A DNA stretch of 64,000 bases from Branchiostoma lanceolatum (GCF_035083965.1 NC_089725.1:27785925-27849924), one strand, 5' to 3'; shown: positions 38,173 to 48,818, counted from the stretch's first letter. The notes: a model not told the origin generated them from the letters alone. Program-made: numbers and translations.

Positions 38173-38436
38173 ACTCCGTGGTTTTACACACACGAAAAAA
38201 AGGACACGCCGCCTTCCCCCGCAGAGCGATTAGGGTCACGTTTCGCGAAGTTACTCAAGTGGACTCCGGGATAAGGGTACTTGATATGAGTAGCTCAGAT
38301 TTCTGTTTATACAATCCTGAGTCGAATCAGGCGGAGTCGTGTGTAAACCCAGCCATTGTGTTTAATAAGTTGTTAGGAGATCGTCGCGAGAGACACGCAA
38401 AAGACGTTCGATCGTTATTGCCTGATATGTACACAT

Positions 38437-38538
38437 GGCCCGATTTACACCCGCGTTTTTTAGTCGACTTGGAGTCGACTCATCGGTTCCAAGTCGACTC
38501 CGAGTCGACTCGAAAAACTCATATGTGTAAATCGGGCC
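38437..38538. mobile_element. 102-bp hairpin element with nested GTCGAC repeats
   Basis: The ends GGCCCGATTTACAC and GTGTAAATCGGGCC are perfect inverted repeats. Between them lie multiple AGTCGACT and GAGTCGACT palindromes that give the hairpin alternative pairings. It carries no gene. Confidence 0.8.
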
Positions 38539-38659
38539 GTAATCATCATCTGGGTCTATCGTTGTAATACCATTGTCATCTCCAAAATGGAGACATACCC
38601 GACTGTCACTCTGTAACAACAGCCCTTCTGTTGGAGTGGATAGTAAAATTGGTAGATAA

Positions 38660-39470
38660 TAGGTAAGCGAAATAGAGCAGATGATCGGGATGGGCACTTA
38701 CTTGCCTCTGAGCTCACAAACACCTCCCTCTCACCAATTATCTGTCTTATTTGGGTCGACTTCTGCAACCTTTTATTCAACTCGACCAGGAGGTCAGGAG
38801 CTGAGACTACATGCTTGTAGTGGATGTCCAATTCTTGCATCACAAATGTTTTGGTGTTCTAACATCAGACTGACAAGATGACAAGAAGACAGAATTTGAT
38901 AAATCAGAATGAATTATCTGCAGAAATTGGCTGAAATAATAACTGACCTGCATCACCTTTCTTCAAACGCTATTTGTCAACAAAACATTTTTAAAAAGAT
39001 TGATGGAAAAGGGCCTAAGGGTGTTGTCTGGCGAGACCGATACACAACAGCAAATTAGTTCTGCTTCTTTGGGTCTGAATGAAAGGCTGACTCAGAGTTT
39101 CAGACACACCATATAAATATAGGCGTCTATTGTTTTGTTTCTTCTAAGATATGTTGAAACTATAAGTAACAGTGTTGCCAGGACGTCTGTCCAAAGCTTC
39201 CAAAGCTCCGAAAAAAAGCCAGTGTGGCGAACGAGGTGGCACTTGTCGAGTAACAAGAGTACTATTTTTGGAGCAAATTGAAGGCATTCTTACGACAGTC
39301 ATGCATGCATGTGGCCTACAAATACCAGCTGTCTTGCTTCAGAAAAAGCAGTTTAAAACATTGTCGATGGTAGTTCTTCTCTGCTTGAAGATTTTTACGG
39401 CATCAAAATTGCACCACGCCATACGGCGAACGAGAACGCGCCGTTAGCAAGTGGTAGCATAAGGGTATAA
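38660..39470. repeat. segmental duplication partner of 44150-44900
   Basis: Shared order of phrases: GGATGTCCAATTCTTGCA / GAATGTCCGATTCTTACA, TTTTGGTGTTC / CTTGGTGTTC, GACAAGATGACAAGAAGAC / GATAGGATGACAATAAGAC, TTGTCTGGCGAGA, GGGTCTGAATGAAAGG, ATAAATAT(A/T)GGCGTCTAT and GCCAGTGT(G/A)GC. The block lies on the 3' side of KCTD gene A as its partner lies on the 3' side of gene B, so it is part of the duplicated KCTD unit. Confidence 0.8.
38702..38830 (-). pseudogene. possible exon relic, coiled-coil-like, unknown family
   Basis: On the minus strand a frame reads ELDIHYKHVVSAPDLLVELN and continues through a Lys/Gln/Glu-rich stretch to a consensus donor GCA-A/GTAAGT at 38701. The homologous block near 44180-44330 keeps the same frame at its start (E-DIH-K) and then has a stop, so that copy is broken. 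Whether the copy here is still used is unknown; no partner exon was proven. Family not recognised. Confidence 0.35.
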
Positions 39471-40029
39471 TTTAGTGTTATCTAGTAACTGTATCTCAAC
39501 ATTGTCAAATAACTGTTTGTTAGACAGTGTCTAAATATTGTCCATCCACACAAAGTCTTCAGAACCCCAGATACGAAATTATAAGGACATAGCTTTTAAT
39601 GTTCTTTTTCCCTTATATTATCCACCTAGTACACCTGTATAAAAGGTACCATGATTCTCAAAAGGCTTTGATTGCAACATTACTCTTAAACATTAAGAGC
39701 AAGTCGTCTTTATCTAGATTCAATCCTCATTACGTTTTAGATCCACACCGAAAACGCCAAAACGGTACACACAGGCGTCAAATTGACCTAGCGACCCACA
39801 TCTAGGATAAGAGTTAAAAAAAGCTACTTCGCGTTACAACCAGGAGCCGTGTCGTATACATATATAAGCCTATAGGAGTCTGCACAGAGTAGAAGGGTGT
39901 GCAGTTAACCAAAAGCGTCAAACGAAGTGCGAATGTACAGAATACTCTCACAAGTCCTATGATGTATGAAAGAAAGCAACGCGCCTGTTGTCATTGTGGC
40001 TCAACAAGCGCGCGCGCTGTTATCATGCC

Positions 40030-42587
40030 TCAAGTAAAGGTGAGAGTGTAGATCTGCTTGGCACAGTGGACGGTTATGGAGTCCCGCCCGTCGCCGGGCC
40101 AGGTGATCTTTTGGGACCACACCGCTTCCCGACACTCCCCGGCGACGACTTCCACCTTATAGCCAAGCTTCTCGAAGTGATGATCCCAGAAACTCAGCGT
40201 CTTCTCCCTCTCCTTCTCCGACATCTCTCCCATGGATATGTCTGGCTGGGGACACTTGTGGTCCTTGTGACCCTTGTCTTCTTCGAAGTCGTACGGCTGG
40301 TAGTAGTTGCCAAGAGTCTTACCCGTGCTTCCCCTCAAAAGCACCGCCTCCCAGCCCGGCTCCTGGTCGAACTGGAGAACCACGCGGCTCGTCCTGCGCA
40401 GGGTGTCCGCAAACTTCTTCAGGAGCAGGTCGGCGATCTCGTCGGCCTTCTCCTGGGCGGCGGGGCACTGCTCGGCCCACCTGGCGACCTCCTCCTCCTC
40501 GTGGATCGACCTGTGGCGGCGGAGGATGTCGGCGAGGGGCTTGATCCCGTAGTAGAGCGCCTCATGGTAGACATCTTTGACCTGGGCGGGAATAATGGGA
40601 GTAAATTGGTCGAAATAACGAAAAGAAACATCGGCAATGAGCAGTGTTGCCCTCGTCCTTCCTACAGATGAATGTAGGTGGACGTTTGCAGCCTTCTTTT
40701 TAGACAGGTTCCTTGTTCACCTATTCTGTAGAGCTCAATCTCACATGTCCTAAACATGTCGGTTTTGGCCTCACCTTATCTGGAGGAGGCAGCCTGCTGC
40801 TGTTGCGCAGGAAGTTCAGGATGTGGCCGAAGTTGCTGCCGTCTCGTTCGATGAAGTAGCGATCGTCTTTGTCCTTCACAACAATATGGCGGCCGCTGAA
40901 CATGGCCGCCAGCATGGACTCCTCGTACTTGCGCAGTACCGGCAGGGTGCTGGTGTAGTGATGGCCGCCAACGTTCAGGGGCACGATGAAGTGAAACTGT
41001 AAAAACACAATCATCGTACATTTCACTACATTGCATCAGGAGCTCAAGAAACAACTTGATGTGCTCTGCCTGCATGGAAAGAGGCAGATAGATCCAGACG
41101 ACGCTCCCTACGAGAACATGACATGACAGTATACCTTGGTACCAACGTTGTGACTGAAAAAAATTCCAACACCAGACGGTATGTATACAATAGGAAGGAA
41201 AAAAAAAGAACATAAAAAGTGGGCCCACATCGAAAAAATACAATTGAGATACAAAAAAACGTTTTGAAAATGTTATGTCCTTGACATAACAAATACATAG
41301 CTAGTTTGGTATGTAGTTACATAACTAGGTAACTGTACCTGTTACCTGCTACCAAGGACATTATATACTATTAGGAAGGCCTATATAATGTCCTTGCTGC
41401 TACACTGTCAGATTTACCTAATAGAGCACTAAGAATGTATTCATCTATTGCTTCGTCCATGGTCCTTGGCAGGGTTATGGCGCAGAGTTATACAAACCGT
41501 CCATAAGCGCAGTCCTGTCCTAGAGTTATACAAGCTGTCCCTAGTCCTAGAGTTATACAAGCTGTCCCTAGTCCTAGAGTTATACAAGCTGTCCCTAAGG
41601 CGCAGTCCCAGAGTTATACAAGCTGTCCCTAAGGCGCAGTCCCAGAGTTATACAAGCTGTCCCTAAGGCGCAGTCCAAGAGTTATACAAGCTGTCCCTAA
41701 GGCGCAGTCCCAGAGTTATACAAGCTGTACCTAGTCCTAGAGTTATACAAGCTGTCCCTAGTCCTAGAGTTATACAAGCTGTCCCTAGTGCTAGAGTGAT
41801 ACAAGCTGTCCATAAGGCGCAGTCCTAGAGTTATAAGTTACCCCTATCTGTAGTTTGCGTGCCAGACTAGACGTACTTCTCGCCACACAAATCCTACACG
41901 GTCCACATGCCGACTTTCACTTTGTTTTGTGGTAACATGTATGTGTAAGAATCCCATTCTATGTTTATAGATCATTTATGTGTAAGAATCCCATTCTTTG
42001 TTTATAGATCATTTATGTGTAAGAATCCCATTCTATGTTTATAGATCATTTATGACTTAAGTAATGAAGAATCTGCGTCATTGGCATATTTTCTCTGGCC
42101 CTTGCCTCCTTACTCATAATCTCAATGAAAAGCGACCTGAAGGTCGAATTGAGCTTTCATGAATAAACAAATGCTTAACAAACAAACAAACAAACAAATC
42201 TTAGAAAACACATTGCATGCATCACTGATATACTCGATTGAAGAATATTGTGGTAACAGTAAGCACTGGTACGACGAAAATGAAAAAGGTAGGCCCTAAT
42301 GAAGTCCAGGTGCAGTTAAACTTTGCCCAAATTTTAAAAAAATACGCCCGACACAAGTTGACAACAACGCCATAAAATTCTGCAAGCAAACGTTCCACCT
42401 AGACAGACTAGTAACAAAGCCCGCTGGCTTCTCCACCTGACTCATCCCCGCTATCTAAATTAAGATAATGAACCGTCAACCTTGTCTATGCTGCGGCAGA
42501 GTGTTGAGCTTCTGTCAACATATAATGACCCACCATACCAAACCCCACCAAACCTACCGACGAAGCGCCCGCTTTATGTACAGGCAT
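40030..42587 (-). CDS. KCTD7/14-like BTB (T1) domain protein, paralogue A
   Basis: Three coding exons on the minus strand: 42587-42558 (10 codons, MPVHKAGASS), 40996-40775 (74 codons) and 40581-40030 (183 codons plus stop), about 267 residues. Introns have GT-AG ends (donors GTAGGT and GTGAGG, acceptors CAG) and both are phase 0. The middle exon is a KCTD-type BTB/T1 domain: VPLNVGG at its start, then LPVLRKYE, MLAAMFSG, FIERDG and ILNFLR. The last exon starts VKDVYHEALYYG and ends in a C-terminal domain seen in the KCTD7/KCTD14 branch. KCTD proteins form pentamers or similar oligomers and often act as Cullin-3 adaptors; that role here is inferred from family only. The ATG lies in the context CTCACCATGCC, conserved in B and C. 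Intron 1 (1.56 kb) carries a tandem repeat and a LINE tail. The start exon is predicted by comparison of the three paralogues, with no transcript support. Confidence 0.85.
41478..41832. repeat. tandem repeat with 27- and 34-bp units, in intron 1 of KCTD A
   Basis: Units begin AGTTATACAAGCTGTCCCTA and end either GTCCTAG (27 bp) or AGGCGCAGTCCCAG (34 bp). About eleven units mix the two lengths, which suggests unequal exchange between two related satellites. Confidence 0.92.
41939..42052. repeat. 37-bp unit repeated three times
   Basis: The unit TATGTGTAAGAATCCCATTC followed by T(A/T)TGTTTATAGATCATT occurs three times with one base difference. Confidence 0.95.
42104..42201 (+). mobile_element. 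3' end of a non-LTR retrotransposon, plus strand
   Basis: A small hairpin GACCTGAAGGTC is followed by GAGCTTTCATGAATAAACAA and a tail of (AACA) repeats, the form of CR1/L2-group LINE ends. It lies in intron 1 of KCTD gene A. The nearest reverse transcriptase remnant is 1.1 kb downstream and is not continuous with it. Confidence 0.55.
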
Positions 42588-42694
42588 GGTGAGAGCTTGT
42601 TCCCTCTGCTGAAGTGTGGCGGTGCGAGATGCCTGCATGTTGTCGACTCGAGGTTCGGCGTTTTCTTAGATAACTATACCGGCAAGGCCGCACA

Positions 42695-42781
42695 TATATA
42701 GGTCTTCAAACTCAATTCATGGAAATCTGACCAGGTTTCCATGGATACCTTTGTTCTCGTCTGAGGTCGCGCCATATATGG
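42695..42781 (-). promoter_or_regulatory. core promoter of KCTD A: TATA box and CArG-type site
   Basis: Upstream of the ATG at 42587 the minus strand has a TATA box (TATATA, 42695-42700, about 108 bp from the ATG) and a palindromic CCATATATGG (42772-42781), a perfect CC(A/T)6GG CArG box as bound by SRF/MADS factors. The interval and both motifs are conserved at gene C. Binding by SRF is inference. Confidence 0.6.
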
Positions 42782-43339
42782 CAAGCTATTACGTATTAGT
42801 GGATATCCTTCGTTACATGCAAATGATGGTCCTTGGCCGATATGTTTCTACAATACTTAAAGGGGAAGGTCGCAAAGCTTTCTTTTCTTTTTGTTCCCTT
42901 GGCGAACAGCCCCCCCCCCCCCCAAATCGATTTCTCACCTAGTTTACATTAGTCCACCGGAAGATTTGCACTTGGGAAGATTTGAACTTATAAATGAAGG
43001 TAAAAACGCTTCGGTGGTGATCTAGAAAAGGACCATTCACCTTTAACAAATATCTTTTACTGTCAATTGTTTTGCCGCGGTGTATTTCGGTTATTGACCT
43101 CTCTCACTTGGATTATTGATCTACATGTAGCTCTTTCAGCATTTTCACTACCATAGACCTAGGTGTGTCCTTGGTGTGTGTTGCCGTCTGCTGACCTAGA
43201 AAGTCGCTATCGTCCCTCACCTTTAGATAATGCCGGGGTCTAAATCTAGTTCATCACTGGCACCGTGGCCTGAACTAATGTAACGTTACAACTTACAGTA
43301 AGCACAGTAAAGTAATACCTATACATAAAGGGGGAGATC

Positions 43340-44020
43340 AGTCAGGCCCAAATAGTTTCAGGCCTATCTCAGTTCTCCCAATCATTATGAAAATCTTTGA
43401 GAAGGGTGTAAACAAACAGCTCTTAGCACACCTGCATTTACACATCATACTCTCTCCAAAACAGCCAGGCTTCCGACCATGTCACTCAACTACCACTACT
43501 TGAATTGATACCACTGACAACATACTACACAACATTGACAGTGGTAAATTGATTGGCACAGTTTTTCTTGATCTAGAAAAAGACATTTGATACTGTGGAC
43601 CACAGCATTCCTCTACAAAAACCTAACCTACATTGGCCTACATGGCAGAGAACTGGAATGGTTTACTAACTATCTTTCAAATCGCCAGCAAAGAGTATCT
43701 ATTTACAAAACGGGTGTACATCAAACCCTATCACGATTAACATAGGCTGGGGTACCACGAGGATCCTCTTTTGTTCAACTTAGTCATAAATGATCTCCCT
43801 GAAGTTGTTACTGGTAGTATAGTAAGATTATTTGGCATGCTGATGACAAAGCCGTTTTCCGTGCTGACCCCAGGTCAATAGGGCATATTTAAACTGAAAA
43901 TGTCAGCTTGGCTTGAGGCAAACAGTTTAACACTTAAGACCAGTTAAACCAAATGGATGCTAGTGGGTAGTAATATGAAGATTAAGGCTACACCTTATCA
44001 AACAGTTTAGATCAGACCCA
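43340..44020 (+). pseudogene. decayed LINE reverse transcriptase (CR1-like)
   Basis: The plus strand encodes, across frameshifts and stops, the RT-like order RPISVLPIIMKIFEK, SPKQPGFRPCHSTTTT, IGTVFLDLEK, FDTVDHSI, GLHGRELEWFTNYLSNRQQRV, GVPRGS and a degraded ADD active-site motif at about 43850 where the usual Tyr is lost (H-A-D-D). The F-DL-K-FDTVDH and LSNR-QRV phrases are diagnostic of CR1/Jockey-type reverse transcriptases. There is an in-frame stop after the TTTT stretch and a frameshift inside the LEK-TFDT segment, so it is inactive. It lies between KCTD paralogues A and B on the opposite strand. Confidence 0.88.
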
Positions 44021-44149
44021 ACTTATCGGAAAGGGTAAAACAGAATAAAGTTATGCCTGATTGTTAGTCGATAACAGACCATCGATCATCAGTTCGAGTG
44101 CAAAGTAGAAATTGAGGGACCATAGATAGGTATTAGTAGAGTAGATAAC
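44021..44149. other. LINE remnant tail and junction
   Basis: Short stretch between the reverse transcriptase remnant and the next duplicated block. Nothing else was identified. Confidence 0.35.
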
Positions 44150-44900
44150 TGGCGGGGGGGACTGACCTTGCCTCCGGGCTCAAATGCCTCCATGATGCCA
44201 ATTATCTACACCATTCTGGCCGATTTCTACTTTTCTTTTAGTCCACCGAGAGGTTTCGTAAAAGACTAACTATCAGGCACAGTCAAACCAACTTGTCGTG
44301 AATGTCCGATTCTTACACCACACATGTCTTGGTGTTCAAAAGGCACAGTGATAGGATGACAATAAGACAATATTGACCGATAGACTGAACCGAAAACTGA
44401 CCTGCATTATTTTACGTGTCTTCAACCACTACTTGTCAAGTCAGGGTTTGAAGATTGATGGAAAAGGGGCTCAAAGGTCTTGTCTGGCGAGATCTATACA
44501 TAAATCAACGTTAATTCCACTTCTTCGGGTCTGAATGAAAGGTTCCTACATGCTACATAAATATTGGCGTCTATAATGTTGTAATCCATACCCTCCAAGC
44601 AGAAAGGCGTTTTTGTACGGCTTTCTATACTTTGTCATGTTTTTTGTTGTCTCTATAAGTCCCGTTGTATATAGAGACAAAAAGGCATGACAAAGTAGAA
44701 AGCCAGACAAAAACGCCTAAAAACACGTCAAAAATCAGCCAGAACCCCTCCTCTGCTTGGGGAGCAGTAATCCAACGATATTTAAGTACTATAACTGGGT
44801 TGACTGGTAGCTAATCTGTGGCTGGGATTTCTTTCTTTCCAAGCTAGTTTTAAGACAAAAAGGGCCAGTGTAGCAGACGAAGTTACACTTACCCTCGTTC
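44150..44900. repeat. segmental duplication partner of 38660-39470
   Basis: Diverged copy of the block on the 3' side of KCTD A. Its exon-like frame (near 44330, minus) has a stop soon after the conserved start, so it is pseudogenic. A MITE (44592-44763) has inserted in this copy; that interval is absent from the partner. Confidence 0.75.
44592..44763. mobile_element. 172-bp hairpin MITE, inserted in the duplicated block
   Basis: The outer ends CCTCCAAGCAG and CTGCTTGGGG are inverted. Internally GGCGTTTTTGTACGGCTTTC pairs with GAAAGCCAGACAAAAACGCC, and TTGTCTCTATA with TATAGAGACAA, giving a long hairpin. The CCAAGCAG end resembles the termini of the 20258 family. It is missing from the partner block at 38660-39470, so it inserted after that duplication. 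Confidence 0.8.
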
Positions 44901-45660
44901 CTAATATACCATTAAACTTTTTACAATATTATTGTTCATGTCAGTTTGAATTGACCATATGATAACAACATTAATGGCCCAATTTCCTGATGCTACCGGT
45001 GCAATAAGACATGTCCCCGTGGCTTAAAAAGAAACGCAACCCCGCTGCTTCACCATCTGGATCACATTCCGTGGATCCTAGGGCCCAAGTTCGATCCTAG
45101 GGTCGACTCCAGCTCGGACATTTTGTAAGGGATTGCATTCGTCATTACGGATGGTGACGTAAAGCCGGCGGCCCCGTGTATGGCGGAGCTTCGGGTGTCA
45201 AACCTCTGCACGTAAAAGAACCCAACACACTTATCGAGAAGAGTAGGGGTGACCCGGTGTGCTTCCTCAAAAAACGCGTGCCGCAGCGAAGCCGCATTGC
45301 ACTACCATAAGCTACTTGAGAAAGCATCATGCTTCACCTCAATTGAGGATGACTGCTTGACCCTACCTTAACGCTTGGCTTGTGACCTATAACCATTTCA
45401 CAAACAACCTGAGGCAGGGTGGGTCATTGGCCCTTTATGCAAACCTTTTCACCGCGACGTCTGTATCTGCGGTCATTGACCCAATGAATGTAATTGTTTA
45501 CACACAGACACAAATGAAGTGCGCAGTAGGCTGTTGTTTGCATCTTTGCCCGCGGGACAGTTTTGTACGAGTCCTGCTATGACAATAAAGTTGTCTTGTT
45601 ACGGAAAAGGCTTTTGGGTGGTTGGTTCTGAACATGTCAGTCTCGTTCCTACAACGAATG
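44900..45660. repeat. segmental duplication shared with 48480-48700 and 49795-50250
   Basis: Shared phrases include GATAACAAC(A/G)(T/C)TAATGGCCCA, GCTTGTGACCTATAACCAT, TGACC(C/A)AATGAATG and GTTTACACACAGACACAAA. It flanks the 3' side of KCTD B as its partner flanks KCTD C. A SINE-like repeat (45030-45352) has inserted in this copy. Confidence 0.75.
45030..45352 (+). mobile_element. dispersed SINE-like repeat, copy 3 (fullest)
   Basis: Runs from AACCCCGCTGCTTCACC through CCAAGTTCGATCCTAGGG to CATGCTTCACCTCAATTGAG. The middle provides the empty site for the 9-bp target duplication of the element at 16663-16744. A tRNA-like B box is present but no clear A box. Confidence 0.75.
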
Positions 45661-46115
45661 TGACCGTCACATAAGTCAGGAAATTATATCAGGGGTGTGT
45701 GAGTGCTCCCTGAGAACTGTACCTGAAGCTTGTTTGCCTATCTGGATAAGTCACAGATAATCATTATAGTCATCCACACTTAAATGTGTTCAAAACTTCA
45801 GAACCTCAAATACAAAGTTATGAAGGCATAAGCTTTCGAAATTTTTATTACTTTTATAATCCTCCTGTACAATAGGTAGCATGATGAAACAAATTATGCT
45901 TTTTTAGTCTAAAAAACTTGATATTAAAAAGATGTTAAAGGTGCTACTAGTACTTTGCGTTGTAGCCAGGAACTATGTCGTATAAACTTAGAAAATAGAA
46001 GCGTTCAGAACTAATTAAGATTAACAAACAAAGTGCTGATATGCAGAATACTATCAAAGTACCAAGATGTATGAACAAAAACAACACGCCTAGCGCCTGT
46101 GGTCGTTGTACCAAC

Positions 46116-47699
46116 TCAAGTAAAGGTGAGTGTGTAGATCTGCTTGGCACAGTAGATGGTTATGGAGTCCATTCCACTGCCTTCCTTTTGGGACCACACC
46201 GCTTCCCGACACTCCCCGGCGACGACTTCCACCTTATAGCCAAGCTTCTCGAAGTGATGATCGAAGAAACTCAGCGTCTTCTCCCTCTCCTTCTCCGACA
46301 TCTCTCCGATGGATATTTCTGGCTGGGGACACTTGTGGTCCTTGTGACCCTCGTCTTGCTGGAAGGCGTAGGGCTTGTAGTAGTTGCCGAGAGTCTCGCC
46401 CGTGCTTCCCGTCAGGAACACGGACTCCCAGCTCGGCTCCTGGTCGAACTGGAGAACCACGCGGCTCGTCCTGCGCAGGGTGTCCGCAAACTTGTTCAGG
46501 AGCAGGTCGGCGATCTCGTCGGCCTTCTCCATGGCGGCGGGGCACTGCTCGGCCCACCTGGCGACCTCCTCCTCCTCGTGGATCGACCTGTGGCGGCGGA
46601 GGATGTCGGCGAGGGGTTTGATCCCGTAGTAGAGCGCCTCATGGTAGACATCCTTGACCTTGATGAGAATAATGGGGCTTAGTGAACTTAATTGATCGAA
46701 AGTACGAAATCCAACATCGACATATGTTAGAACATGGATTTCCGATTTCCGAACATCGTTTACAGCGATTTACTGAGTCTGTGTCCTACATATTGTTGAG
46801 TTTTGTTGGACGTTAGCAGCCTTTTTTTAGTTCATGTTCCTTGTTCACCTACTCTGTAGAGCTCAATCTTACATGTCATAAACAAGTCGCCAAGGTTATA
46901 GATTTTGGTCTCACCTTATCTAGAGGAGGCAGCCTGCTGCTGTTGCGCAGGAAGTTCAGGATGTGGCCGAAGTTGCTGCCGTCTCGTTCGATGAAGTAGC
47001 GATCGTCTTTGTCCTTCACAACAATATGGCGGCCGCTGAACATGGCCGCCAGCATGGACTCCTCGTACTTGCGCAGTACCGGCAGGGTGCTGGTGTAGTG
47101 AGTGCCGCCAACGTTCAGGGGGACGATGAAGTGAAACTGTGAAAACGAAATAATGCATTTCATTGGCTAGGAAAGTCATACCGTGGGAAGGGTATCAGTA
47201 CCCCTGGACAATCAAACCAATAAAACTCAACTAGTTACTCCCGTTGTTCTCGCCCAGGTCAAGGATGTCTACCAGGAGGCTCTCAACTGTGGGATCAGAC
47301 CCCTCGCCGACATCCTCCGCCGCCACAGGTCGATCCACGAGGAGAAGGTGGTCGCCAGGTGGGCTGAGCAGTGCCCCGCCGCCCGGGAGCAGGCCGTCGT
47401 TTGAAGATACCCTATGCAGGACGAACCGCGTGGTTCTCCAGTTCGACCAGGGGCCGTGATAACAGGCCCGCTGGTTTGTTCGGCAAATTTGTAGCAGTTA
47501 TTTAGACTGGCCTCATTAGCAGGCCCTACGAGTCGGGATTTTGGGGGGTTACAACATTCTGTGGTCGCGCCTCGTAGACCATTAATCAAGAACCCTGGCA
47601 TTACAGAGTGCTTCTTTCAAAATATCTGAATCTCAAAGGACCTACTGGCAAAGGAGAGTCTGCATTGTGTGGTCCGTTTCCAGGACGCTGGAGAGGCAT
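46116..47699 (-). CDS. KCTD7/14-like BTB (T1) domain protein, paralogue B
   Basis: Three coding exons on the minus strand: 47699-47646 (18 codons, MPLQRPGNGPHNADSPLP), 47136-46915 (74 codons) and 46658-46116 (180 codons plus stop), about 272 residues. Donors are GTAGGT and GTGAGA, acceptors CAG and AAG, all phase 0. The BTB exon differs from A at very few residues (for example GGTHYTS instead of GGHHYTS). The C-terminal exon ends with KQIYTLTFT as in A and C. The first exon is eight codons longer than in A and C but keeps the CTCACCATGCC start context and the GTAGGT donor. Intron 1 is only 0.5 kb and contains an inverted, broken copy of the C-terminal exon, which could interfere with splicing or form antisense hairpins. 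Function is inferred from family: a BTB oligomer, possibly a Cullin-3 adaptor. Confidence 0.82.
47258..47457 (+). pseudogene. inverted, truncated copy of the KCTD C-terminal exon
   Basis: A plus-strand match starts at an intact acceptor CGCCCAG/GTCAAGG and reads VKDVYQEALNCGIRPLADIL, then RRHRSIHEE, to an in-frame TGA at 47402-47404. A deletion removes the segment equivalent to the KFADTLRR region and the frame shifts; similarity then resumes at DTLCRTNRVVLQFDQ and ends near 47457 where KCTD upstream-type sequence (CCCGCTGG) begins. It sits in intron 1 of paralogue B on the opposite strand. Confidence 0.9.
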
Positions 47700-47805
47700 G
47701 GTGAGAACTTGTTTCGTCTGCTGACGTGTAGAGGTGGCTGGAGATGTCTGCATGTTGTCCACTCAGTGAGATCAGAGCTGTCTGGGAGAAAGATGCACGT
47801 CCTCC

Positions 47806-48013
47806 TATATATAGACCCTTAGCCTGACGAATCGCGCTCCTAGTGTCCAGCCGGTTTCCGTGACCGCCTTTAACCCTGTTGGGTGGGGGTCAGTAACCTC
47901 CGGCCGAGAGCTTGTGTAAATACAGGCTAATAGACCCTTATCTCCAATTCCGGTACATTCGACGCTGACTCCATGGCAACCTTTGTCCTCGGATTAAATG
48001 GTTCTATATATGG
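47806..48013 (-). promoter_or_regulatory. core promoter of KCTD B: TATA box and near-CArG site
   Basis: On the minus strand TATATATA (47806-47813) lies about 107 bp upstream of the ATG at 47699, the same spacing as in A and C. A CTATATATGG motif at 48004-48013 differs from the CArG consensus by one base and lies further away (about 305 bp). Confidence 0.5.
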
Positions 48014-48700
48014 CAACATATAAGCGGATTGGACTGTTATTGTCACTGTGCATGCGCATTGATCTAAATTAAGGGCGGTCGGTCTGCTCATAGTCGATTT
48101 GTCCTCTGGCTATGAATTCAATTCATCCACTCAATATATTTTCTTAACTTTGCTGATCTCATATCTGCATAATCTAGGGTTGTTCTTCCTTGCAACGTGT
48201 ATTAAGGGAATTCCCACTCTTCCTGTGCATGTCCATTGATCCCGTTCGATGGTGAAGCAAATACACTAAAACTTCATGCAAACATGTCCAGGGCAATACC
48301 AAAACATGGGATCGTTCCTTCCCTGTGGAGCGTACAGTGAGTGTGGGAACGTCTCTAGCTAAATCACCAATGAATGCTCATTAGGAAAAAGCGAAAGATA
48401 TCAATAACCCTGATTTACACTGCTTTTAAACAATCACAGGAGTCCGTTATACCCTCTTTCCAAATATACCATTTTACTTTTTTACAACATCATTGTCCGT
48501 GTCAATTTGAATTGGCCATATGATAACAACGCTAATGGCCCACTTTTCCAGGTTTTGTCAGGTGTTACCGGTGCAATAATGCATGGCTTGTGACCTATAA
48601 CCATCTCACAAACAACCTGGGCAAAGATGGGTCATTGCCCCTTTATTTCAACCTTCTCACCTGTGTGTGCGGTCATTGACTCAATGAATGCAATTATTTA
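47940..48700. repeat. duplicated block, partner of 49260-50000
   Basis: Shared phrases include TTTGTCCTCGGAT(T/A)AAATG, TGTTATTGTCACTG(T/C)GCATG, CGCATTGATCTAAATTAAGG, GATGCAAATACACTAAAACT or near variants, and CCAAAACATGGGATCGTTCC. The blocks are adjacent direct duplicates about 1.3 kb apart. Confidence 0.9.
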
Positions 48701-48818
48701 CCAAAAGTGCGTCATATGTCAACGAAAAAAACACAGCCTTCAGGGAAAGTAGAATGCCTCTGTTCTTTTCTCACATAGAGAGAAAATTAAACAAACTGGC
48801 CAACTCTGCCTCCGCTTA

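Noticed and set aside
37780..38233. Ser-Leu-Thr-His repeat proteins
   Set aside because: Generated by the CACT microsatellite.
39988..40671. 227-codon plus-strand frame over KCTD A exon 3 (similar at 46041-46682 and 51141-51638)
   Set aside because: Antisense of a GC-rich coding exon. The minus frame matches the KCTD family with correct splice sites.
47183..47404. plus-strand frame that could be a fifth KCTD gene
   Set aside because: It is only the start of the C-terminal exon, with a premature stop, deletion and frameshift, and no BTB exon on that strand.
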